A DNA stretch of 64,000 nt from assembly GCA_022315425.1 (NCBI GenBank), contig JAIUPT010000029.1, positions 186,001 through 250,000 on the forward strand, in the 5' to 3' direction. This stretch comes from Pseudevernia furfuracea (lineage: Eukaryota > Ascomycota > Lecanoromycetes > Lecanorales > Parmeliaceae). Of the stretch, positions 46,052-54,923 are shown piece by piece (position 1 is the stretch's first letter; each line of letters begins with the position of its first letter). The notes under the pieces were generated by a model, which worked only from the letters and a program-made list of their open reading frames with translations, made no database searches and was not told the DNA's origin. A program made the position numbers and the translations under genes.

Positions 46052-47199
46052 AAGAATTGTTAATAGTAGTCTAAATATATAATAAGATTTTATCTCACTC
46101 GGTCTCGAGATTAATAAAGAGATAAAATTATAAGACTATTTCGATAGTCTGATTGATACGCTTAGATTATTCGTTCGTCTGAAGATAATAGACAGTGAAG
46201 ATTAGAAACTTGATATTCAATTTATCAAAGATTTTCTTTTAAAAGACGAATATAAAGCGTGCATTTTTGTCGTTAATAATACTTCTTGATATATCTCAGT
46301 TATACTATAATAGTGCTCGAAGTATTACTTCGATTTATTGCGAGACGAATTAAATCTCCTTATCTGACACGATAAGATTTCGTTTAATAATCTTATATAT
46401 TATAATAAGCAGATAATCGTTCTCTGTCTTAATAAAAGATAGTATAATAATAAAATTTATTACGATAATGTGAAAAGAAATAAATAAAGCAGTGATCGAA
46501 ACGAGTGAGTTATAAGACTTATATCTCTTAATCTGATTTAGTTGATAAGCGAGATAGTGTGTTATGTAGATACGCAGATTCTTAAATAGATATCGAATAA
46601 ATACTATATGCGATAGTCTATCGTGACATCTATAATAGTCTTTATAATTAAAAAGATTATATGCTTGCTTAAACAACTCTTATTTTATAAAAGATGAGAT
46701 GTAAAAACGTTATCTATCTTCGTTATTAACGTAATAGATAAGTCTCTCTTATAACATAAACGATATTTCTAACACATTTAACTCTATTCGAATAATAGAC
46801 TTGTCTTCTGTAGAAGACTTCAACGTTACTTAAATAATAGATTCGTCTTCTACGAAAGACTTCGACGTAACGTTCTCTATTCTCGTAAATTTCAGCATAA
46901 TAAGAAGTCTTTCTTAATACGAGTTCTTAGTATAATTCTGCTTTAGTCTTATCTTAAAATTATTCGATATCTTTATAAGAGTAGCGTGATAGATCGATAC
47001 TAACTCAGAGACGATTAAAGTCTTTGATAAGTTAGATTAGTTCTTTATATTATTATAGAGAGCATCGAGTACTTTCTTAGATCGATCTAACGATAGAGTA
47101 TTAAAATCTTATAACAGAATATTAAAATCTTATAATAGACGTGATAACGCGTCAGATATCGTGTTAGACTTGTTAGTCTTATATCGAAGTTCGAGATTG
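46052..47199 (-). pseudogene. G3 gypsy: RNase H end, integrase zinc and core domains (decayed)
   Basis: The minus strand starts mid-domain with LELRYKTNKSNTISDALSRL, the RNase H end (DALSR box), which continues from 51259. A spacer with stops follows, then integrase: HDRLSHIVFIRYLFKNLRIYI with the CPxCQ pair mutated to Y-L-A-Y-Q, LVSITALFISFH, and the core in the D,D,E order (ISRSINDKNARF for SDRDARF; YYLQTNE for YHPQTDGQ). The frame ends at 46052 with TTINNSSS and resumes at 42466. Only transitions are needed to explain the broken motifs. Confidence 0.82.
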
Positions 47200-47395
47200 T
47201 GTAAGGCTGATAGTACTGTGGTGATAACCGTAGTGTAGTATGCAACGAAGATAACAAGCTAAGGAGCAACTATGGACTGGGAGGGAGGCCATATATGTAT
47301 GGCGGAGTGAACCTGCCAAGACACGCTAAGCCTGATAGGGCTAGCGTAGGTGTCAAAGGTACGAGGTGTCAAGGGATGCAGGGTACGCTCGTAAC
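47200..47395 (-). repeat. Element B 3' LTR (type A)
   Basis: 196 bp. Differs from 51065-51258 by four transitions and one short patch near its left end (47206-47214). Followed by the C-run (complement of the polypurine tract) at 47396-47410. Confidence 0.9.
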
Positions 47396-47456
47396 ACTAC
47401 CCCCCCCCCGGAGAAGCGCTGGTCCCCAGTGCTGTAGAAAAGAAGAAAAGAAAAAA

Positions 47457-48143
47457 AACCACAATGGTGACCACTATCCCCTCGAGTCATTCAAGATTGC
47501 GTACATTATTGCACGCCTCGGGGGAGAGGCAAGTCAACACGTGTCTATTAGACGACGATATCGTTCTTATTCTACCGTCAACGAACTTCTAGATCACCTT
47601 GTCGATTTATACGAAGTACCTTTACCCATTATTGAAGACACAAATTGGCGTGCTTTCGAGAAAATGACGCAAGGCAATCAACCTTTTCTAGACTTCTATA
47701 GGGCCTTCATGAAATCCGCTAGCCATTATGCTTCCGAAGCTGACCTTATGAGACACCTCGCAAGAAAATCAGAGCTTCGTTCTATTGACCAAGACGATGC
47801 CCTGGACACTTACATAATGAAGACAAAACTTCAGCTAAAGACGTACATAATGATGAGACAACTTCATTATCAACAATTTGCTGAGGGTCTGGCTGAGAGG
47901 AAAGCAGCGAGATTCGCCGAGCAATACGCTAAAGCAAAAGCTGAGGCTTACGCAAAGAAGGGCAAATACGCCATTATTGCACGCCCAGACCCTGCTCTCG
48001 ACTTTCATGGACTTCCACAATGGGACGAAGACGACGAACTTGCTATGATAAACTGGACCTATAGTCAGAAGCACGGCAAACCGTCAATCGCTGGACTGAG
48101 TACTCAGGAAATATACGACCTGGAATGTCAGGGATATCTATGA
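47457..48143 (+). CDS. Gag capsid fragment, antisense within element B
   Basis: About 228 uninterrupted codons starting mid-domain (NGDHYPLESFKIAYIIARLG, then SQHVSIRRRY, LLDHLVDLYEVP, FLDFYRAFMKSASHYASEA), which is the capsid core of a gypsy Gag, related to but distinct from that of G1. The C-terminal part is rich in Ala/Lys/Glu (ERKAARFAEQYAKAKAEAYAKK) and ends in LECQGYL. No start codon belongs to it: the frame runs in from the LTR/PPT junction. No RIP-type stop is present. It lies on the strand opposite to the LTRs that carry it, so it is a captured, inverted fragment and probably not expressed as such. Confidence 0.75.
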   Translation, partial: NHNGDHYPLESFKIAYIIARLGGEASQHVSIRRRYRSYSTVNELLDHLVDLYEVPLPIIEDTNWRAFEKMTQGNQPFLDFYRAFMKSASHYASEADLMRHLARKSELRSIDQDDALDTYIMKTKLQLKTYIMMRQLHYQQFAEGLAERKAARFAEQYAKAKAEAYAKKGKYAIIARPDPALDFHGLPQWDEDDELAMINWTYSQKHGKPSIAGLSTQEIYDLECQGYL

Positions 48144-48312
48144 CAACAGTGTCAGGACCAGTCGCAAGCACCTATTTTGGAAACCGCTGGCTGATAGGGC
48201 GGCTGAATTTGGCCTAGCGCGCTCAAATCAACATGCGATCCGGTCAAACCTCGGACATGGTGTTTTTGAGCGGTTCCAGGCCATTCCAGAAAAGCGCCAA
48301 GACTCTTTATAA
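48144..48312 (+). other. Inverted 3'-coding fragment with PBS of LTR C
   Basis: The plus-strand sequence (GCGCGCTCAAATCAACATGCG...GCGCCAAGACTC) matches the C-terminal coding region of element A (44815-44890) and, inverted, element D (55700-55800). It ends in AGACTCTTTAT (48300-48310), which is the PBS of LTR C on the minus strand. The two sources overlap by AAGACTC, a possible microhomology junction. Confidence 0.65.
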
Positions 48313-48494
48313 TGTCAGGACCAGGCCTAGAAGGATCATAGGGGTATGAGTAGACGAGGATAAAGAGTCTACCGAACTATCTAGGAGGGAGGCTCTGTAT
48401 ATGTAGGAGGCAAGGCCTCCGCCAAGGCTAGGCTAGGCTCCAATGGGCCTAGCGCCTAGCCGGTGTCAAGGGGATGCAGGGTACGGCCGTAACA
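48313..48494 (-). repeat. LTR type C inside element B
   Basis: 182 bp, TGTCAGGACC...GGCCGTAACA. The ends match types A/B but the middle differs. It contains AGACTCTTTAT on the minus strand (complement at 48360-48370), exactly complementary to the PBS at 48300-48310, and a TATA-like GTATATGTAG at about 48397-48406. Confidence 0.85.
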
Positions 48495-48891
48495 CTACCC
48501 CCCCCCCGAAGAAGCGCTGGTCCCCAGTGCGGTAGACAGGTGTGTGCCCCCGAAAGAAAAGAAGAAGAAAAAACAAACGCCATGCATGCTTGGTTGCTGA
48601 AAAATCATAAAAAACAAAGAACTTTTGGCCCTAGCGCTCGCTTTCTCGGTGACTCTAGCGGTGAATTTCCGGCGGTGACATCTTTGGCGATGCCATGTCG
48701 CTAGCGTGACGTCATGCGGTGGCAGGGGTCCTGGAATGGCCTCCATTGACGAAGAATTGAAGAAATGGTGGCCAAGAAGGTGTTTTGCCCTGCAGCAGCC
48801 ATTTGATATTCGATTTTCGAACGGAGAAGAAATCCAGAAATGAAGGCCTGTAATTGGCTGAAGGCCTTCCGAACCGCCCGAACCTTAAACC
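48495..48891 (-). other. Element B 3' UTR and polypurine tract
   Basis: Same 3' UTR as element A, minus orientation, with the C-run at 48497-48507 next to LTR C. Confidence 0.75.
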
Positions 48892-50184
48892 TTAAATCGA
48901 TATCAAATGGTTTTGGCGCAGTCTTCTCCATGAGGCCGCATCGCATGCTGATTTGACTGCGCTAGACCCGATTTGGCGACTTGGAGATCTCATGCCAATT
49001 TGGCGTCCATGGAACTTCTCATACAAATCCTTGACTGTGAGTGTGGGAAGAACGGTCCTGGAACGAGTAACTGGGCGAATCCATGAGGATTTGGCTGATT
49101 TGAGAGGTGCATAGCGCATGTAGAGGTCAGCGATTGTGAGGTAATTTTTTGGTGTTGATGACTGATACACCGGAGGCGGGGTTGTAGAACGATATTCCGG
49201 CGGAGGTGTTGCCGGGCAAGATGTAGAGATTTCAGATGAGGATGGATAAGAAGTAGCGCTCTCAGCAGGGGTGAGTGTTGACAGGCTAGATTTATGAGGC
49301 GCTATGCTCTTGGTGGGAGATGATTGCTGACAGTCTCGATTGCGGAGGTGCTCATGCAGCTGATTTTTTGACTCGAAGGTTCCCTCGCAGTGCTTGCACG
49401 AGGCCTTGTTGCAGATGGCCATTTGGCTATGACTTAGAAGTCGGCTAATTGACGAGAATGATGCTGAGCAGAGAGTGCATTTGTGATACTCTTGGGGCAT
49501 TTGCGCTGGTTTTGAAGTCTCTTGTGCAGCCGGTTTGGAAGGTTCTTGCGAAGCCGGGAGAGGTTTTCCGAATTTGGCTGTCAAAACCTCCATGTACTTG
49601 GCGAGGGTTACATCTTTTAGTTGAATGCTTTGACTCCATGTAAATGCATGGCCACGAAGACATTTGGGAAGTAGCTCTGTGACATCAACCTCGCGGTATC
49701 GGTCCGCACACTGTAGAATATGCTCGGCGAACTTGTTGATGTCATGATATAGACGAAGTTCCGAAAAGTTATACTGCAGCGAAGAATCAAAGAAGGCTAG
49801 GTCTCGAGGTGTGGGAGTAGGTTTTTGAGCTTCTTTCTGAGCAGCTTGTTAAGTAGCTTTTTGAGCTTCTTTCTCAGCAGCTTCTTAAGCTTCCTCGACT
49901 TGAATACTTAATTTGAGAGCGTCGAGAATCGTTTTCACTTAGTCTCGCCTCATTTTTATGACAGAGACATATTTAAGCGATCGACGTAGATGTTATATGA
50001 GTGCGTTATCGTCTTCTTTCCAGCTGTCAAGATTGATTGCATAATCATTACATTATACATTATCATAACATTCTTTTGTAGGGACATAGACGAATGTAGC
50101 CGCGGCAAATTCTTTTGATTGCGGAAATGAAAAGATATGTGGCCAAGAAGAGAATGTAGCGAGTCGTTCTTCGTAGGACTTCAT
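48892..50184 (-). pseudogene. BIR-capsid-like-zinc-finger protein of element B (5' half mutated)
   Basis: Homologue of the element A ORF. ATG first base is 50184 (MKSYEERLATFSSWP). In the BIR region the second Cys of the CxxC pair is Tyr and the final ligand Cys is Tyr (CNDY, SLKY), and TAA/TAG replace Gln several times, all C:G-to-T:A. From about 49740 down the RIP-type changes stop and 49593-48892 is fully open for 233 residues, including both zinc fingers (CTLC, CKHC) and SSWIRPVTRSRTV, where element A has a stop in place of Trp. The end differs from A by a frame shift. The capsid-like part differs from A by ordinary divergence as well. Confidence 0.8.
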
Positions 50185-51064
50185 GATTAATCGATTACTC
50201 AGTTAAGAGATCGACTGGTGAGGGGGAGGGATGTGAGAGGGAGGGAGTTTCGTAGAAATTGGGGTAGAAGTTTTGGTGTTGGGAGGTAATTCTTGTTGCA
50301 GGGCTGAATTTGCGGGAGGAGAAGGAGTATCAGCTCAGAGAAGGTTTTCTTGCGGAGGGTCCTGTGAAGGCGTCTGTTGACCGAATTGCTCGCCTTTAAA
50401 ACCCTGTGTATTGGAACGTTTTGCCTTGAATGTGAGACGTTCAGAGCGTGGGTTGGATGTGTGGTTGTGAAATTTTTGGTGGTGGTTGGTTTTTTGGAAT
50501 CGAAACGGAGCGGAGCACTTTCTTTCTCCTGGCGTGCTTGACCAAGGCAAGGGTAAGGATCTGATGTACGGAGGCGACAGGCGAGTTTGGTATGTGGTTT
50601 TTCTGCCGCTGAGATTGAGTTCTTTGATGTTGAGAATGGTGGTGTTGAGAATATTCTAGATTTCGGTGTTCGGGTAGCACTTTATTTCTCCTGGCGTGCT
50701 TAACCAAGGCAAGGGTAAGGATCTGATGTACGGAGGTGACGGGCGAGTTGGGTATGTGTCTCTCTGCTTCGTAGGTGTTGAATCTTCTGGCGGTGAAGTT
50801 GCGGGCGGAGAAGACTTGTTGGGAAGGAAAAAAAAAGAATGTAGCAAGCTGAGTTCTTGTCCGCTTGAGTTGCCACGAAGAATGTAGGTATTCTGAGGGG
50901 TATTCTTTCGAATGATGTGGTTAGAAGGACTATTCTGGTTGAGGCACGGTATCCTCGTGGCTGAAGGCCTGGTCGACTGGGATTCAGTCTACTGCCTTCC
51001 GAAGACAAATGGTTGGAGCATGTATGAAGACAGGCCCCGGGGGTAAAAAGTCAGCTTGTTATAG
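50185..51064 (-). other. Element B leader with internal duplication
   Basis: Homologous to the element A leader. A segment of about 85 bp (CTCCTGGCGTGCTT... GGTAAGGATCTGATGTACGG) is present twice, at 50515-50600 and 50677-50762. The PBS (AGCTTGTTAT on the plus strand, 51053-51062) lies two bases from the LTR. Confidence 0.75.
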
Positions 51065-51258
51065 TGTAAGGACCGTACTGTGGTGATAACCGTAGTGTAG
51101 TATGTAACGAAGATAACAAGCTAAGGAGCAACTATGGACTGGGAGGGAGGCCATATATGTATGGCGGAGTAAACCTGCCAAGACACGCTAAGTCTGATAG
51201 GGCTAGCGTAGGTGTCAAAGGTACGAGGTGTCAAGGGATACAGGGTACGCTCGTAACA
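51065..51258 (-). repeat. Element B 5' LTR (type A)
   Basis: 194 bp, TGTAAGGACCG...GCTCGTAACA, followed by ATTG. Confidence 0.9.
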
Positions 51259-51969
51259 ATTGAAGGCTGATCAAGCAAGATACTGAGATATACGAACTAG
51301 TCGAAGATTGAGTTTGTTAATGCTTATAGTATTAAGAGTTATTTATTTAAAAATAGATATCGCAGTAGAATAATTAGTATAGACGATTATCGAAGATCGC
51401 AGATTAAACTTAATTATGTGTCGAATCTTTTTCACGACTCATATAATGTCGACGATCTTTAACTTAGTGAGTTAGTAGTTGTACTCGATCGTATTTAAAC
51501 TTTTACTCAAGAATATGATTGACTAAATATCGATTCGAGCTATTTTGACTTCGAGAACACGATCTTATTTAATATAATAAATCATAACAACAAATTCGAA
51601 ACTCTTAGAAGTATTCAAGTCTATTAATAAGAATTATATTCGATTATAATGTGTTAGAAAGAAGGGACTAACAAAGACTTATTAAAGCTTACGAAAGACT
51701 TTCGTTTCTGTCTCAATAGATGCATAGAATAATATCTTAATAATAGAATACTTACGTGCTGAGCTCTTAATATTAGTTTTCAGATCTTTAATAAGTATAA
51801 TCTTACGTTTCTATAGTGAATTAACTAGTTAAGTGTATCAAGAAATCGATAAACGAAGTCATTCTATGAGGTCTAAAAAGATCTTAAGATCTCGTAATGT
51901 CTCTGAAAATCGTAAATTAAAGATAACTTGAATCTTCTTTTAAGACGTTAATATGTCTAAATCGTCTAT
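51259..51969 (-). pseudogene. G3 gypsy: RNase H part (decayed, 5' truncated)
   Basis: The minus-strand frame with stops reads NHILE, KYDRVQLLTH, VKDRRHYMSRE and, at the left edge, LVRISQYLA then AFN, matching the RNase H core and the segment before the DALSR box. It continues in frame at 47199. The sequence ends at the G2b 5' LTR; RT and gag of G3 are not in the window or are unrecognisable. Confidence 0.65.
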
Positions 51970-52235
51970 TGTTAGTAGCGAATTCAAGAGAATAGCTATC
52001 GTATAAGTTCGAAGATTGTCGAGCGTAATCGAATCGCTTGATATACGTATGTCAAGCGAATTCTTGACGTGAGAAGCTTAAGAGAGTTATGTTTCGAAGT
52101 CTCTTATTTTTCTTTCTTAAGAATTAGTCTTACTATTAGATATACTATATGCAATATATATCTTCGCTAACTTCACATTGTTACACAATTCTAGTCTATC
52201 TTATATATATCTATATTATATAAGTTAGTCTAATA
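51970..52235 (+). repeat. G2-family LTR (5' LTR of G2b)
   Basis: About 266 bp, TGTTAGTAGCG...GTTAGTCTAATA, same family and orientation as 10762-11028. Followed by CTAATTCTT at 52239-52247, whose complement AAGAATTAG occurs inside the LTR, a possible (weaker) self-primer. Confidence 0.75.
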
Positions 52236-54923
52236 ATTCTAATTCTTCTTCTTATCGAGAGATAGCGATTTGAACTTAATATGATAACAATTATTCGCTC
52301 GCAATCGTAACGTATCAAAAACGAAGTAGATTTATTTAACTCACAAATTATATCGAGAGAACAATCACAAATAGTGAATCTAAACGAATTAGATTATATC
52401 TCTGACGTGAAATTCGAGAATCAAAGACAATCGACATCTATTTCGAGAGACGATGTTATCGATTTAACTTTAAATAAGCGATTGATTTAGACAACTTAAC
52501 GTCGAGATTAGTTATTAAAAAGACGATAACTCGATAACATTAATGAAGAGATTAATGCTATTCAACGAGAAGAATCGTTAGAGTCAAAACATTATTTAGA
52601 TATTAAATTAATATATGTTATGAAATGACGAAGTGTTTGATTTTATACTCGTGTCTACTCAAGCTACGAAGAGTAATTACGGGCTACTGCTTAGACTGTA
52701 TTACAAGAGAAATCTTTCTTCGACTAGTCGAAACAGGGTAAAAACTCTCGCTATTCTTTCTTATCGCATCTTCTTGTCGTATAGTCTTTCTACCACACTG
52801 CGTTCTCTAGTCTGTTCGTACGAATTCGTATACCTTCTTGAAGTACTTGTTGCTGCTTCTATTATTGCCTGTCATATAGCTGCTCCTTAGCCAACGAGAA
52901 CTATTCTAGAAGGTCAATCGAGATCAGCCATCGCGCTGCGGCCTTTGTCTCTCGCGAGGTTGTCAGCATCTCTCTCAGATCAGCTGTCTCAGTCTTCTTC
53001 AGAAGAGTTTGTCTCTCGCTTCTCAGCCTTGAGCAGAATAAAAGAACGTGTCTAATATTCTATTTTCTTTAGTCACACTCGCATGCGAAAGAGAGTATTT
53101 TAGAGACTCTACACATATGTAGAAAGTGTGTTAGATCAATCTTCTCTGTTCGTAGCTGGGTTAGAGCGAAGCTCTCTGCTTTTGCTAGGCCTTCATGAAG
53201 AGATCTTCTATTTGATCATAGATCTCCCCTTTGTGCGAGGCTGCGTCGTTCTTCTGAGATCTCAGTCTGATACTAAGCTCACACTGCTTCTCAGGCTGCT
53301 TTCTGTTAGTCTTTAACAAGGTCTCTAGCCCTTCTTGATATTCTTTCTCCGTCAGGTGTCTGCAGGGAGTCTCAATTTTCGAGTCGAAGCGTTCTTAGAG
53401 CTCACTCTTCTTTATCTTCTGCTGAGATCTGAAGAACTACTCGTCTTTTATCTCGTTTCTCTCTTAGCTTTCTTCGAATCCTCGTATTTCCTAGCTTCGT
53501 AACGGGGTGACTGTCTCTAAGTGCTTGATTTCGAAGTACTGCTTGATTCATCGTGATCTGAAGAGGGGGAATCCCTGTCTCCGCTTCGACGACTCTCTTA
53601 TTGATGACTTTGTATGCCTCGACTACTTAATATATGTTATAAAACGACGAAGTGTTAAATCAAAGAATCTTAACGATTATCACGATAAATCGAGATAAGA
53701 ATATCGTGACTAAATACGAGACGTCGAAGTTACATTTACAAATGTCTTAGCGTATTTCTTAAACGATCACGATAAAATTATTTGATATATGCAATATCTA
53801 GCGAGAGACTTTAAGAAACAGTGACATAACGAACGAGAAAAGAATTCGATCAAGATAAAAAACTAAGATTACTTCGTCTCTTTTTTACTTAATAAAATAT
53901 AGAATTTAATTAATCGATAACTAAAGATAAATATGATTTATACGAATACGCGATAAAGATTATTTCAATTAATAATTCAATTCGAGATCTATTTTTTTAG
54001 TCTTGAGATATAGTTATTATCGTCGAACGAAACTTAACGAATCGCGACGTTAATAACGAGACTTCTTTCGAAACTTTAAGACGATATCACTCGTACGAGA
54101 TAAATAGTCTCGACGCGAGACGATCTTATCGCTTAAATTATTCGTCTAAAGAATATAAATAAGAGAATCAACGCACGCTCTTTATATAATAGACGAGATA
54201 TAAATAATATCGACTCGAATACGAATCAAAGAAGAAATAAAGAAAATAAGAAAAAAAAAAATTTAATAATAACGAACAAGCGACGTAATCTCGTAAGAAT
54301 AAAAAAGCGAATATCTCGCGTCGCTTAAACGAAGACGAATTTTAAAATAAAACGTCGAAAAGTAAGAAGTATTTAAAGATAGTCGAATATTATAACTATT
54401 ATAAGAAGAGACATTACGTAAACAAATATTAACAATTCAAGATAGACGACGTTAATCGTATATTTATTGATAATATTAAAAATATTAATATTTATATTAT
54501 CGAGTTATCTTCGTCGAGAAAAGAAAGACTCTCGTCGAAGACTTCTTAACGACGAGAGCAAAACAAGAAGTTATTTCGACACTTAATATAATTTTCTTAA
54601 AGAAAGTAATTATAAAAGATCGAGAAGTAACTCTAATATCGACTTTAATATAATTTAATAACGAAATCGAAGTTAATGTGATTAATCAACGCTTTGCTCT
54701 CGAATATAATCTCGAATTAATCGAAGCGTCTTTGTTAAGTGTCAAATAAATAAATAAATAACAATACGATCTTTTGTTGTATCGTCTATCTTGTATATTA
54801 TAAATTATAAGATAGTTAAAGTCATATAAAGCGATATTCGTATATCTTTTATATTATCGTAAAAGAAGATAATTTATTCTTTATATTAAAACTATCAGCA
54901 TTAACAAATAAAGATATCGTAAT
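52236..54923 (+). pseudogene. G2b gypsy gag and protease (decayed, split by LINE L2)
   Basis: The plus frame from about 52390 reads as gag: SDVKFENQRQSTSISRDD, then across the LINE fragment TFTNVLAYFLNDHDKII with YMQYLARDFKKQ, a capsid-like core. At about 54385-54430 YYNYYKKRHYVNKY fits a CCHC knuckle (C-x2-C-x4-H-x4-C) with Cys changed to Tyr by G-to-A. A protease-like stretch follows (INALLSNIIS). It is cut at 54923 by element D and resumes at 57116. Stops are nearly all at Gln/Trp codons. Confidence 0.65.
52638..53626 (-). mobile_element. LINE fragment L2 (5'-truncated)
   Basis: 989 bp matching the 3'-terminal kilobase of L1 (29783-30780), same orientation, less mutated. It is flanked by a 30-bp target duplication (52608-52637 and 53627-53656) with two transitions, typical of target-primed reverse transcription. 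It lies inside the gag of G2b. Only the far 3' end of ORF2 is present. Confidence 0.93.

Larger units (their letters stand above)
47200..51258 (-). mobile_element. Mosaic non-autonomous LTR element B
   Basis: Outer LTRs are type A (51065-51258 as 5' LTR, 47200-47395 as 3' LTR), with ATTG next to both outer ends. G3 RNase H reads across the empty site in frame, so the 4.06-kb block inserted as one unit. Inside, reading on the minus strand: PBS, leader, BIR-type ORF, polypurine tract, then an extra LTR of a third type (C, 48313-48494) with its own PBS. Next comes a segment in the opposite orientation (48311-47457) encoding part of a different Gag, then another polypurine tract and the 3' LTR. 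This order cannot come from simple nesting and suggests template switching. Confidence 0.85.
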
